64,000 nt of DNA. It comes from Owenweeksia sp. GTDB taxonomy: Bacteria; Bacteroidota; Bacteroidia; Flavobacteriales; Schleiferiaceae. This document shows positions 1 to 9,561 of this stretch, one piece after another. The stretch covers positions 36,221 to 100,220 of the forward strand of contig JANQHO010000156.1 in assembly GCA_028277105.1 (NCBI GenBank), in the 5' to 3' direction. The translations under genes and the position numbers were made by a program. A model generated the notes under the pieces. It saw only the letters and a program-made list of their open reading frames with translations. It was not told the DNA's origin and searched no databases. Every line of letters begins with the position of its first letter. The first letter of the stretch is position 1.

Positions 1-1766
1 GTTCCAGAAGCGAGATCGGAAACATCAATAGAAGTGCGATCGCGGTATACGCGGATACGCTTGCCTAAATTATTGTAAATGGCCACGTCTTTCTTCTCGC
101 TCAGGTTAAGCATACGGGTAGTAGGATTAGGATAGATGCTAAAACCACTTTCCAGTTTAACTTCTTCTTCAGTTCCTATAGTTGTCCTGTCCCAACCAGT
201 TATAGCCAGGGTAAGGGAGTTATTGTAAGGGAAAGGATTGGAAGAAGAAGGGTGCTGGCTGTTTACCAAAATGGTTTTTCCGTCAGGGGTAGCTACCGCA
301 CCGGTAACCTCAGCTCCCAATGGTACGATCGCAATACGCACCAGGTCGTTTGGAGTAGGGTTGGCAATGGTCATATCCAACAGGAATAACTCACAGGTTC
401 TGTTAGTAACCCCGGCAGGAGTGCTACCGTAATCCGTTTGGTTAAGGTCTTCACAAATGATCATGTAATCGCGGTTGTTAACCGTGAAGAAGTTCAAGCC
501 GTCAGGATTGGATAAGTGTACATCAGGATAAGCATTGATAGCAGGGCTGGTAGCAAAGTCAGGGCCACCTTCAATGTAAGGTACTACTGTTTGATTGGCA
601 GGATCGTATACTAAAACACGACCGTAGTAGTCAGCATAAGCAGAGCTATCAGGGTGAGTAGACTGAGCAGTTGCTCTGGTAAAATGATGAGGAGCATGCA
701 CGGCACCGGCATTGCTTTCTCCAATCCAACGGTTGGCGGGATTGGCACGGCCGGTTTCTGTCATGTATACCTTACCATCGTGAGCGGCAAGCCATTCCAG
801 GCGGTTAAACATAGTAGCTCCGGCAGCAACAGCCTCATCAGAAAAGTTGAGCATCTTGTTAGGATCGGCATTGTCAATGGCAACCCACTTATCAGGGGTA
901 GCAGCATCGTGCTTATATACATAAGTAATCCCCTGGGTAAAATCACCGGCAGTAGTGGCAACAAACTTGGTAAAGAAACCGGGAGTAGCATCAGCACCGA
1001 GGTAAACAGTTTGGTTATCTTTCATAATAACACCACCTTCAAAAGGCTGGCGGCCCCAGTTGTACTGCTTGCGGATAGCTACCGCTTCTTTGGGATCGAT
1101 CTCAACCATGTAGTTGAAGTTTTCGTTCTTTCTGATGGTCAGGTTGTCAAAAGTGGGGAAGTCACCGTTGGTATTGATGGTAAAATCAGAAGTATCAGTC
1201 ACACCATTTCCTCCGGCATAGATAGAAGCGTTATTTCCTCTGAACCACTCTTCAGCAGTCCAGATACGTCCGTCAGGAGCACTAATACCTCCACAATTCA
1301 TTCCGGTTTCGCCTACGGTATTTACAAAGTCAACAGCAAAGAATTCTCCGGAGCGTCCGTCATTTAAGGTTTGGTTAACAATAATCAAAGAATCGGTATT
1401 AGGATCTCTTCTTACTTTGAAAACCGTCATACCGCCACCGTCACCGATACTATCGTTGTCGATGATCATTTCGTGGTTAACAGAAACCCAACCGAGGTCA
1501 CCGCTAACGGAATTATCAGGCGTAAAACCAATGAAGTCGTGCCATTGCTTGGCCAAAGCTTCACCGGCAGCATTACCGTAAGTAGCAGTTGTTTGTACTT
1601 TGTGATAACCACCGACAAACAAAATCTGAGTTTGTAAAGGAGATGGCGGCAAAATAACCGTTGTAGGATTCCAGTTAGTGTCAATTTCTGGGTCAAAAGC
1701 AATCTGGGCCTGGGATAAACCACATACAGCACCAGTTACTAATACACTTAGTAGCAATTTTTTCAT
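1..1766 (-). CDS. PhoX/DUF839-like secreted protein with T9SS sorting domain (C-terminus beyond window)
   Basis: The reading frame opens at an ATG (complement of 1764-1766) and runs off the left edge, so about 588 residues are visible and the last few are missing. The N-terminus is a signal peptide (MKKLLLSVLVTGAVCGLSQA, then QIAF). The body resembles PhoX/DUF839 beta-propeller proteins: near residue 170 the segment NCGGISAPDGRIWTAEEWF corresponds to the family's conserved NC-G-TPWGTWL-EE region. PhoX members are Ca/Fe-dependent alkaline phosphatases, but activity here is inferred only. The visible C-terminus reads GFSIYPNPTTRMLNLSE, the start of a type A T9SS sorting domain, so the protein is predicted to be exported and anchored at the surface or released. 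It is transcribed divergently from the MoxR operon. Confidence 0.8.
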   Translation of the reverse strand, partial: MKKLLLSVLVTGAVCGLSQAQIAFDPEIDTNWNPTTVILPPSPLQTQILFVGGYHKVQTTATYGNAAGEALAKQWHDFIGFTPDNSVSGDLGWVSVNHEMIIDNDSIGDGGGMTVFKVRRDPNTDSLIIVNQTLNDGRSGEFFAVDFVNTVGETGMNCGGISAPDGRIWTAEEWFRGNNASIYAGGNGVTDTSDFTINTNGDFPTFDNLTIRKNENFNYMVEIDPKEAVAIRKQYNWGRQPFEGGVIMKDNQTVYLGADATPGFFTKFVATTAGDFTQGITYVYKHDAATPDKWVAIDNADPNKMLNFSDEAVAAGATMFNRLEWLAAHDGKVYMTETGRANPANRWIGESNAGAVHAPHHFTRATAQSTHPDSSAYADYYGRVLVYDPANQTVVPYIEGGPDFATSPAINAYPDVHLSNPDGLNFFTVNNRDYMIICEDLNQTDYGSTPAGVTNRTCELFLLDMTIANPTPNDLVRIAIVPLGAEVTGAVATPDGKTILVNSQHPSSSNPFPYNNSLTLAITGWDRTTIGTEEEVKLESGFSIYPNPTTRMLNLSEKKDVAIYNNLGKRIRVYRDRTSIDVSDLASG

Positions 1767-2027
1767 TTGATGTAAGATTTAGGATTTAAGTCGATGCAAA
1801 CATCAATTTGTCATGTTAATCTTACCTTATGATCAGTTTAAGGAAACTTTGCTCTTGTGTTAAGATTCACCTGGCATTCTTATACATTTGATAACATGGG
1901 AAAAGGCGCTCCCTTTGAAGTATTAGTTAAGGGGTTAGACTTTTAACAAGACTTTAACTACAAAATGCCAATAAAGCTATCAACTTTGCGTAAACAAATA
2001 CAGGTTTTCAACAATTGTTTATAACAC

Positions 2028-2035
2028 TATTTTTG
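2028..2035 (+). promoter_or_regulatory. Bacteroidota -7 promoter element for the moxR-bat operon
   Basis: TATTTTTG is an exact match to the TAnnTTTG element used by the Bacteroidota primary sigma factor. It lies 29 bases before the moxR ATG. A weak TTTTC tract about 20 bases upstream (2005-2009) could serve as the -33 region. No other good promoter is visible before the next seven genes, which fits a single operon. Confidence 0.55.
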
Positions 2036-2063
2036 CAACACTTTAAACTCACAATACTAGTTT

Positions 2064-3068
2064 ATGGAAGTCACAAAGAGTACCGCTGACATTCGAGAGC
2101 TCAATCAGAAAATCGAGCAGGAAAGTGCTTTTATCGATTTGCTATTGATGGAGATCAACAAATCCATCATTGGTCAAAAGCAAATGTTGGAAAGACTTTT
2201 GCTCGCCCTGCTGGGCAATGGTCATATTTTATTGGAAGGTGTACCCGGCCTGGCTAAAACACTGGCCATAAAATCTTTGAGCAAAGCCATTGATGCCCAA
2301 TTCAGCCGCTTGCAATTTACTCCGGACTTACTGCCTTCTGACGTAATTGGCACTCAGATCTACAATATCCAGAAAAACGAATTTGCCATTAAAAAAGGGC
2401 CTGTTTTTGCCAACTTTGTATTGGCTGACGAGATTAACCGCGCCCCGGCCAAAGTACAAAGTGCCCTTCTGGAAGCTATGCAGGAAAGGCAGGTTACCAT
2501 AGGCGATGAAACCTTTAGTCTCCCGAAGCCCTTTTTGGTTTTGGCCACTCAAAACCCGGTAGAACAGGAAGGAACGTACCCTTTGCCTGAAGCGCAAACC
2601 GATCGCTTTATGCTAAAGACAGTGATCACCTACCCCAAACAGGAAGAGGAAAGGCTTATTATGCGCCAAAACCTTGCGGGAGGAGCAGAATCTATAAAGC
2701 CCGTAATAAATATTGATACTATTCTGAAAGCCCGGCAAACGGTAAGCGAAGTATACATGGATGAAAAGATCGAAAAATACATCCTCGATATCGTATTTGC
2801 CACCCGAAATCCAGAAGATTACAAGGTTCCCTCTCTAAAACCCCTTATCAGCTTTGGCGCTTCGCCCAGGGGAAGTATTAACCTGGCTTCAGCAGCCAGA
2901 GTATACGCCTTCATTAAAAGGAGGGGCTACGTAATTCCTGAAGATGTAAGGGCTGTAGCCGAAGATGTATTGCGCCACCGCATAGGCATTACTTACGAAG
3001 CTGAAGCTGAAAATGTAACTAGCGAAGACATCATCAGCCAAATTTTAGATCACGTAGAAGTACCATAA
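2064..3068 (+). CDS. MoxR-family AAA+ ATPase
   Basis: This 334-residue protein is a MoxR-type AAA+ ATPase, thought to act as a chaperone for vWA-domain partners. The Walker A motif GVPGLAKT is at residues 59-66, Walker B VLADEINR at 119-126 and the sensor-1 segment ATQNP at 161-165. The C-terminal lid domain follows (about 220-330). It is the first gene of an operon that continues with DUF58 and Bat genes, the standard Bacteroidota order, so the likely partners are the vWA proteins BatA and BatB encoded downstream. Length and motifs are complete. Confidence 0.93.
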   Translation: MEVTKSTADIRELNQKIEQESAFIDLLLMEINKSIIGQKQMLERLLLALLGNGHILLEGVPGLAKTLAIKSLSKAIDAQFSRLQFTPDLLPSDVIGTQIYNIQKNEFAIKKGPVFANFVLADEINRAPAKVQSALLEAMQERQVTIGDETFSLPKPFLVLATQNPVEQEGTYPLPEAQTDRFMLKTVITYPKQEEERLIMRQNLAGGAESIKPVINIDTILKARQTVSEVYMDEKIEKYILDIVFATRNPEDYKVPSLKPLISFGASPRGSINLASAARVYAFIKRRGYVIPEDVRAVAEDVLRHRIGITYEAEAENVTSEDIISQILDHVEVP

Positions 3069-3084
3069 AGATCCTCATCAGCAA

Positions 3085-3957
3085 ATGAGCAGCACACAGG
3101 AACTTCTTAAAAAAGTACGCAGGATAGAAATAAAAACCCGCAGGCTTTCCAACCACCTTTTCTCAGGAGAATATCACAGTAGCTTTAAGGGGAGGGGAAT
3201 GGCTTTTAGTGAAGTGAGAAAATACGAGTACGGAGATGATATCAGAGCCATTGACTGGAATGTTACAGCCCGTCTTAACGAACCTTATATAAAGGTATTT
3301 GAAGAAGAACGGGAGTTGACTCTTATGCTGCTGGTCGATGTAAGCGGTTCCGGTAATTTCGGTTCCAGAGTACAGTTGAAAAGGGAAATGATCACAGAAA
3401 TATGTGCCACCCTGGCCTTTTCGGCTATCCAGAATAATGATAAAGTTGGCGTAATCCTTTTCAGTGACACTATAGAACTGTTCATCCCTCCAAAAAAAGG
3501 TAAAACTCACACCCTGAGAATCATAAGGGAATTGATAGAATTTAAGCCCCAAAGCCAGAAAACAAACATTGCCGGGGCCTTGCGCTACTTTTCCAGTATT
3601 CAGAAAAAAAGAGCCATTGCTTTTGTATTGTCTGATTTCATGGATCAGGAATACCGCGATCCTTTGCGAATTATGGCCCAAAGACACGATGTTACCGGCA
3701 TCCGCATATACGACCCGCGGGAAGAAACACTCCCTAACCTGGGCCTGGTTCCCATGAAAGATCCCGAAAGCGGTAAAGTGAGCTACATCAACACCGCATC
3801 CAAAAGCCTGCGAAGAAAACTCAAGCAGCAGTTTGATTCCAGCTACCGCTATTTCAGGGATAGCTTTACCAGAAGCGGGGCCGGTCAGCTCTCCATCAGG
3901 GTAGATGAATCTTACCCGGCCAAACTATTGGGATACTTTAAACAGAAAAGCGCATGA
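3085..3957 (+). CDS. DUF58 domain protein
   Basis: The 290-residue product carries the DUF58 signature around residues 36-76 (GRGMAFSEVRKYEYGDD and DWNVTARLN), followed by a vWA-like strand with DVSGSG at 85-90 that resembles a MIDAS metal site. No signal peptide or membrane segment is visible, so it is probably cytoplasmic. DUF58 proteins nearly always sit next to moxR and are presumed MoxR clients, but their biochemical role is unknown. Its stop overlaps the next start (ATGA at 3954-3957), which suggests translational coupling. Confidence 0.9.
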   Translation: MSSTQELLKKVRRIEIKTRRLSNHLFSGEYHSSFKGRGMAFSEVRKYEYGDDIRAIDWNVTARLNEPYIKVFEEERELTLMLLVDVSGSGNFGSRVQLKREMITEICATLAFSAIQNNDKVGVILFSDTIELFIPPKKGKTHTLRIIRELIEFKPQSQKTNIAGALRYFSSIQKKRAIAFVLSDFMDQEYRDPLRIMAQRHDVTGIRIYDPREETLPNLGLVPMKDPESGKVSYINTASKSLRRKLKQQFDSSYRYFRDSFTRSGAGQLSIRVDESYPAKLLGYFKQKSA

Positions 3958-4895
3958 GGAAGCTGGTGATCTTTACGTTCGCTGTAGCAATACATTTTGC
4001 CTTACCAGCCCAGGACAGTATTTCTTTTACAACCTGGGCCGATACCAATGTTATCCTCCTGGGAGAGCAATTCAAACTTACCCTGTCAGCTTCTGTTCCC
4101 GAGGAAACAGCATTTGAATGGCCTTTATGGGAAGATACGGTTTCGGGTCTCGAACTGCTGGAAGTATCTAAGCTCGATACCACTGCTGATAAAGGTTACT
4201 GGCAGATTAACCAACACTTCACCTTTACCTCTTTTGACAGTGGCTTTGTTTTTATTCCTCCACTGGAAGTAAAAGTAAAAGGTCAGAGGTATTCCAGCCA
4301 GGCTTTTCCCATAACTGTAAAGTTTCCCGAAATATCGGAAGAACAGGATTATTACGATATTAAAGATCCTCTTGACGTGCCCCTAGACTGGTGGCTGATC
4401 CTTAAATGGGTGGGCATTATTTCGCTTGCACTGGCTTTAATAGGCGGTTTGATCTACAGGCTTTTCTTTCACAACAAAAGGGTGGCCCAACTCAGGGAAC
4501 AAAAGAAAATGCTACCTCCTTTTGAATATGCCATGCTGATGTTGGAAGAACTGGAATCAAAAAAATTATGGCAAAGCGGTAAGCTAAAAGAATACCACTC
4601 TGAACTCACTGATATATTGAGGGTATTCCTGGAGCGGCAATTTGCCATCAATGCTATGGAAAGCACCGCCAGTGAAGTGTACGAAAAAACCAGACGCCTC
4701 AGAATACCAGAACAACTGGATGAAGACCTCAAAGAAATGCTGAGCTTGAGTGAGCTGGTGAAATACGCCAAAGAAAAACCGGGACAATTGGAAAATGAAA
4801 AGAGTTTTGCCACGGTAAAGACATTCTTATTACACTATAAACCAGAACCGGAAAAGGAAGAAAAACAAGATGGAGTACGAATTTCAGAATCCTGA
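3954..4895 (+). CDS. Membrane protein of the Bat operon (BatD/DUF4381-like)
   Basis: This 313-residue protein has a signal peptide (MRKLVIFTFAVAIHFALPAQ), a beta-rich periplasmic part to about residue 140, one transmembrane helix at about 145-170 (WWLILKWVGIISLALALIGG) and a charged helical cytoplasmic tail. That layout resembles a short BatD-like protein or the DUF4381 proteins found between DUF58 and BatA. The start overlaps the DUF58 stop by four bases, and the end overlaps batA by 26 bases. A structural role in the membrane Bat complex is inferred from context. Confidence 0.75.
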   Translation: MRKLVIFTFAVAIHFALPAQDSISFTTWADTNVILLGEQFKLTLSASVPEETAFEWPLWEDTVSGLELLEVSKLDTTADKGYWQINQHFTFTSFDSGFVFIPPLEVKVKGQRYSSQAFPITVKFPEISEEQDYYDIKDPLDVPLDWWLILKWVGIISLALALIGGLIYRLFFHNKRVAQLREQKKMLPPFEYAMLMLEELESKKLWQSGKLKEYHSELTDILRVFLERQFAINAMESTASEVYEKTRRLRIPEQLDEDLKEMLSLSELVKYAKEKPGQLENEKSFATVKTFLLHYKPEPEKEEKQDGVRISES

Positions 4896-5868
4896 GTTTC
4901 TGTGGTTTTTGCTGGTGTTGCCTTTGCTGGGATTTTGGCAGTGGTATAACCGGAAAAAGCAAACGCCTGAAATCCTGTATCCTTTGGCCAGGGAGCTGGG
5001 TGCTGGCAGCGGCAACTGGGTGGCTTATGCCCGTTGGGTATTACCGGCTTTTCGCTTGTTAGCCATCGGTTTGGCTATTATTGCCCTGTCCAGGCCACGT
5101 TCTTCAGAAGAAAATACCAAGACCCGTTCTACCGAAGGTATTGACATTGTAATGGCTTTAGATGTTTCCGCCAGTATGTTGGCCCGCGATTTAAAACCCA
5201 ATCGTATGGAAGCTACTAAAAATGTAGCGGCTGATTTTATTGAAGGACGCCCGAATGACCGCATCGGCCTGGTGATCTATTCGGGAGAATCTTATACCCA
5301 GGCACCCTTAACCAGCGATCACAAAGTATTACTCAATACGCTGAAAGATGTAAAATACGGGCTCATCCAAGACGGTACTGCCATCGGAATGGGCTTGTCT
5401 ACTGCTGTAAGCCGTGTAAAAGACAGCAAGGCTAAAAGCAAGGTGATCATACTGTTAACTGACGGAGAAAACAACACCGGACAAATAGATCCTCTTACTG
5501 CAGCCCAACTGGCTCAGAAGTTTAACATCAGAGTATATACCATTGGTGTAGGTACTAAAGGTAATGCTCCCACCCCTTACGCTTATGACATAAGGGGCAA
5601 GTTGATGTTCCGCAATATGCCGGTGAGTATTGATGAAGATCTTCTCAAGAAAATCGCCTCAGAAACGGGAGGCAAATATTTCCGGGCTACAGACAATAAT
5701 AAACTCCAGGCTATTTACGAAGAGATCGATCAACTGGAAAAAACCAAATTACAAGAATTGAAATACTACTCGTATGATGAAAAGTTTGAACTTTTTGCTC
5801 TCCTGGCCTTTGTACTTTTCGCTTTGGAAATATTGCTTAAACAAACCCTTTTCAGAAGCTTTATATAG
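4870..5868 (+). CDS. batA: BatA-type vWA membrane protein
   Basis: The 332-residue protein has two N-terminal membrane helices (about 8-24 and 56-74), a vWA domain from about residue 90 with the MIDAS motif DVSAS (98-102), and a C-terminal membrane helix near 308-325. This is the BatA architecture: a vWA domain held at the membrane, facing the periplasm. Bat proteins were linked to aerotolerance in Bacteroides fragilis, but the mechanism is unsettled. The first 26 bases overlap the previous gene, and its stop codon directly abuts the batB ATG. Confidence 0.88.
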   Translation: MEYEFQNPEFLWFLLVLPLLGFWQWYNRKKQTPEILYPLARELGAGSGNWVAYARWVLPAFRLLAIGLAIIALSRPRSSEENTKTRSTEGIDIVMALDVSASMLARDLKPNRMEATKNVAADFIEGRPNDRIGLVIYSGESYTQAPLTSDHKVLLNTLKDVKYGLIQDGTAIGMGLSTAVSRVKDSKAKSKVIILLTDGENNTGQIDPLTAAQLAQKFNIRVYTIGVGTKGNAPTPYAYDIRGKLMFRNMPVSIDEDLLKKIASETGGKYFRATDNNKLQAIYEEIDQLEKTKLQELKYYSYDEKFELFALLAFVLFALEILLKQTLFRSFI

Positions 5869-6915
5869 ATGTACCAGTTAGATCATCCATATTACCTTTA
5901 TTTACTGCTGGCCGTTCCTGTAATACTGGTATCGTATCTTCTTTTAAGCTGGTGGAAAAAACGGGTAAGGAAAGAATATGGCGATGCCGATTTACTAAGA
6001 AAAATGGCACCTGAAAGAAGCAGTAATAAACCTGTTCTGAAGCTCATTTTATGGCTGTTGATCATCAGTTCTTTATCACTGGCTCTGGTCAATCCCAAAG
6101 TCGGCACCCGCATAGAAAAAGTAAAGCGCGAGGGAGTGGATATAGTCTTTGCACTGGATGTGAGTAAAAGTATGCTAGCCGAAGATGTCCAACCCAATCG
6201 CCTGGCCAGAGCCAAACAGATCATCTCCCGGGTTTTAGATAAGTTGGTAAGCGACCGGGTGGGCATAATCATTTACGCAGGCAGGGCCTATCCACAACTT
6301 CCTATCACTACTGATTACGGAGCAGCCCGTCTCTTCCTTCAAACCGTAGATACCGAGATCATTCCTTCCCAGGGAACTGCCATAGCCGAAGCAGTAGAAC
6401 TATCCCTGGATTATTTTGATGACGAAGAGCAGAAAAACAGGGTTCTTGTTATTTTAAGCGATGGCGAAGATCACGAAGAAGGTTTTAAGGAAGATGCGGA
6501 AAAGGCAGCGGAATACGGTATTACGATATATACCATTGGCGTAGGCACCTTACAGGGAGGCCCCATACCTGATTATCGCAGGGGAATACAGGTGGGATAC
6601 AAAAAAGACCGGGAAGGAAATGTAGTAGTTACTAAATTACAAACGTCCATACTAAAAGATATTGCCAATACCACTAAAGGTGCTTACCTCAATGGCAGTA
6701 ACACCCGCCAGGTAGTAGAATCTTTGATGGGCTATGTGGAAGGGATGGAAAAAAAAGAGTTTGAGACCAGTATGTTTGCCGATTACGAAGACCAGTTTCA
6801 GTGGTTTTTGGGCCTGGCTTTGCTTTTGATGATAATTGATGTCTTGATCCTGGAACGCAAAACACAGTGGTTCAAACGCTTAAGATTATTTGAAAATGAC
6901 AAAAACCGCGCTTAA
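5869..6915 (+). CDS. batB: BatB-type vWA membrane protein
   Basis: This 348-residue paralogue of the preceding protein has N-terminal helices at about 8-28 and 56-74, a vWA domain with DVSKS at 97-101, the conserved TDYGAARLFLQ and SDGEDHEEG segments, and a C-terminal helix near 312-330. BatA and BatB normally occur as a tandem pair and probably assemble together. The gene starts immediately after the batA stop codon, and its end overlaps the start of batC. Confidence 0.88.
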   Translation: MYQLDHPYYLYLLLAVPVILVSYLLLSWWKKRVRKEYGDADLLRKMAPERSSNKPVLKLILWLLIISSLSLALVNPKVGTRIEKVKREGVDIVFALDVSKSMLAEDVQPNRLARAKQIISRVLDKLVSDRVGIIIYAGRAYPQLPITTDYGAARLFLQTVDTEIIPSQGTAIAEAVELSLDYFDDEEQKNRVLVILSDGEDHEEGFKEDAEKAAEYGITIYTIGVGTLQGGPIPDYRRGIQVGYKKDREGNVVVTKLQTSILKDIANTTKGAYLNGSNTRQVVESLMGYVEGMEKKEFETSMFADYEDQFQWFLGLALLLMIIDVLILERKTQWFKRLRLFENDKNRA

Positions 6916-7669
6916 CATAAGTCTACTCCTGTTATTTTTTGCCCTGGGAATTCAGGGGCAAAATTATCGCAGTGAAGTAAATTCGGGTAATGAGTTATAT
7001 CTGTCAGAAAAATACGATGAAGCTGAAATAGCCTACAAGAAAGCACTTTCGGAAAAGGAAGATCCCGTTGAAGCAAACTTTAACCTGGGTAATGCCCTGT
7101 TTAAACAAGAACGCTACGATGAGGCTTTGGAATACTATAACAATGCGGGTAAGCTGAGCGATGATAAAAAAATAATTGCCAAAGCCCAGCATAACATAGG
7201 TAATACCCTTCTGCAAAAAAAGAAGTACCAGGAGGCCGTTGAGGCTTATAAAAACTCCCTGAAAAATGATCCCAAAGACAATGAGACCCGGTACAATCTC
7301 GCCAAAGCCCTGAGAGAATTGCAAAAACAGCAACAGCAGCAACAACAAGATCAGCAGGATCAACAAAACCAGGACCAAAAAGAAAACAAGAACAAGGACC
7401 AGGATAAGCAACAGAACAAAGATCAGCAAGAGCAAAACCAGAATGATAAAAAAGATGACGAGCGGGATAATGAAGGAGAAAACAAACAACAACAAAAAGG
7501 AGATCAACAAGACGAGCAGCAGGAACAAAAGGCACGGGCTGGTGAAATTTCACGTGAAGACGCTGAAAGGCTATTGGATGCCTTGAACCGTGAAGAGCAA
7601 AAAGTGCAGAAAAAAATAAACGAGAAAAAGATCAAAGCCGAACCGCTAAACACCGAAAAAGACTGGTAG
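6896..7669 (+). CDS. batC: BatC-type TPR protein with Gln/Asp/Lys-rich tail
   Basis: I place the start at the ATG at 6896 rather than the in-frame TTG at 6890, because the ATG directly precedes the signal peptide (MTKTALNISLLLLFFALGIQG). The mature part has about three TPR motifs (residues 25-135). A long low-complexity segment dominated by Q, D, K, N and E then occupies about residues 140-225, before a short helical end. TPR plus charged tail is typical of BatC. The gene overlaps batB by 20 bases. The Q-rich tract is repetitive DNA and may vary in length between strains. Confidence 0.85.
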   Translation: MTKTALNISLLLLFFALGIQGQNYRSEVNSGNELYLSEKYDEAEIAYKKALSEKEDPVEANFNLGNALFKQERYDEALEYYNNAGKLSDDKKIIAKAQHNIGNTLLQKKKYQEAVEAYKNSLKNDPKDNETRYNLAKALRELQKQQQQQQQDQQDQQNQDQKENKNKDQDKQQNKDQQEQNQNDKKDDERDNEGENKQQQKGDQQDEQQEQKARAGEISREDAERLLDALNREEQKVQKKINEKKIKAEPLNTEKDW

Positions 7670-7670
7670 G

Positions 7671-9440
7671 ATGTGTTCTTACGCGAAAATATTATTAGGT
7701 GTCGCTTTATTTTCTTTGAGCTTTTCAGCTTGGAGCCAGGTAAGCTTCACTGCGAAAGCTAATCGGACTATCGTTGGTAAAAACGAAGAGTTTACGGTAG
7801 AGTTCCGGGTAAATTCACGCGGCAAGGATTTTAAAGCACCCAGCTTTGAAAATTTCAGGGTATTGAGTGGACCCAATACTTCTTTCTCATCTTACATGGA
7901 TAATTCCGGCATCAGGCAGGTAGCTTCATACAGTTATATACTGCGTCCCGTAAGGGAAGGAACTTATAATATTGGCCAGGCCAGCATCAGGGCCGAAGGA
8001 AAAACTTACCGAACCCAACCTCTTACCATCAAGGTTACGGCTCAAAGCCAAAAGCCCTCTAATCCTAATGACCCTCGCAGCAAGGCGGCAAAAAATGTGC
8101 TCTTAAGAGTTATCACTAACAAAACCTCTTTGTACCAGGGTGAGCCTTTAGTAGCTTCTTATAAGGTTTATTTCAGCACTGACATTGGCAATCCCGAAAT
8201 GTTGGAAGAACCCGATTACACCGGTTTCTACCGCAAGGATATAGATATAAAACGCATCACTACCCGGAGAGAACGTTATCAGGGAAAAGATTTCACTACG
8301 GGTACTATCCGCCAGATGGTTTTAATACCCCAACGCTCGGGAAGTATAAAGCCAGGAGCAGTTGAATATAAGATCCCTACTCAGATATCGAGTGGCAGAA
8401 GGGATATTTTCGGCCGGATGATCGGAAAAACGGTCAACCTCAATATCTCCAGAGACTTCCCCACACTTGAAGTCAAGCCTTTACCGCTGAAAAATCAACC
8501 TTCGGATTTTTCGGGGGCAGTTGGAAATTACAAATTAGACGTAAGTTTAAGCCGCACAGAGGTTACCGCTGATGAATCTATTACCCTTAAAATAAAAGTC
8601 AGCGGATCGGGAAATCTGAAACTGTTGGAAATACCCGAGCCGGAAGTACCCAGTGCCTTTGAAGTTTACGATCCCAAATATTCTGAAAAGATCAGTGTTG
8701 GTGCTACCGGTATGAACGGTAGTAAAACCTATGAATATCTCCTGATCCCCCGCTACAATGGGGATTATAAAATACCGCCTGTTAGTTTCAGTTATTTTGA
8801 TCCCGATGAAAAAAGATACAAAACCATTAATTCTGAGGAATTTACGGTGAAAGTGAGTGGTGGAAGTAACCAGCCGGCTACCACTGGAGGGCAAATTGCC
8901 GTTCCCGGTAAAGAAAATGTGGATTTTATCAATGAGGACATCCTCTTTATTAAGACGGATATAGGAAAACTACAGGATAAGAATAAGACTTTCTACGGCT
9001 CCAGGCTTTTTTACGGTATTTTATTGGGCTTGGGACTTGCCTTTTTGGCTATGCTTACCTATTTTTTTACTGCTTATAACCGTCAGGGAGATCTGATTAA
9101 AGCGAAACAGCAAAAAGCCAGCAAACTGGCCCGCAAACATTTGGGCCAGGCCAAAAAAGAACTCAGCAATAATCAAAAAGAGGCCTTTTATACTGCGCTC
9201 TCCAATGCTATATGGGGTTATTTCTCCGATAAGCTAAATATTCCCCTCAGCAAAATGACCAAGGAAACTATTATTGAAAATCTCACCGAAAAAGGGATTG
9301 ACGGGGAATTGATAGAAAAAGTTACGGAGATTATGGGTAAGGCTGAATTGGCCCGTTTTACTTCCATATCAGATTCTGATCCCGCATCAGACTACGAAAA
9401 AACCACTGTGGTAATCACCGATATAGAAAAACAATTATAA
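7671..9440 (+). CDS. batD: BatD-type oxygen-tolerance protein
   Basis: The 589-residue product has a signal peptide (ending about WSQ), a large beta-sandwich extracytoplasmic region to about residue 440, a transmembrane helix near 445-467 and a helical cytoplasmic tail. The early NRTIVGKNEEFTVEF segment is characteristic of BatD N-termini. The start codon follows the batC stop by one base. In family context BatD is the large periplasmic partner of the vWA proteins BatA and BatB. The molecular function is not established. Confidence 0.87.
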   Translation: MCSYAKILLGVALFSLSFSAWSQVSFTAKANRTIVGKNEEFTVEFRVNSRGKDFKAPSFENFRVLSGPNTSFSSYMDNSGIRQVASYSYILRPVREGTYNIGQASIRAEGKTYRTQPLTIKVTAQSQKPSNPNDPRSKAAKNVLLRVITNKTSLYQGEPLVASYKVYFSTDIGNPEMLEEPDYTGFYRKDIDIKRITTRRERYQGKDFTTGTIRQMVLIPQRSGSIKPGAVEYKIPTQISSGRRDIFGRMIGKTVNLNISRDFPTLEVKPLPLKNQPSDFSGAVGNYKLDVSLSRTEVTADESITLKIKVSGSGNLKLLEIPEPEVPSAFEVYDPKYSEKISVGATGMNGSKTYEYLLIPRYNGDYKIPPVSFSYFDPDEKRYKTINSEEFTVKVSGGSNQPATTGGQIAVPGKENVDFINEDILFIKTDIGKLQDKNKTFYGSRLFYGILLGLGLAFLAMLTYFFTAYNRQGDLIKAKQQKASKLARKHLGQAKKELSNNQKEAFYTALSNAIWGYFSDKLNIPLSKMTKETIIENLTEKGIDGELIEKVTEIMGKAELARFTSISDSDPASDYEKTTVVITDIEKQL

Positions 9441-9561
9441 AATGAGCTTAAACAAATTTCTTCATCTATTAAATGGCTATGATTAAATTCTTTATGCGAA
9501 TTACCGAGGGTGAAGGAATTTTTACTCACTTCATTCTCAGCAAAATAAAAATTTCAAACAG

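Noticed and set aside
7004..7528. Very hydrophobic 174-codon open frame antisense to batC
   Set aside because: It is the mirror of the Gln/Asp/Lys-rich tract; repeated Leu and Val come from CAA/CAG codons read backwards.
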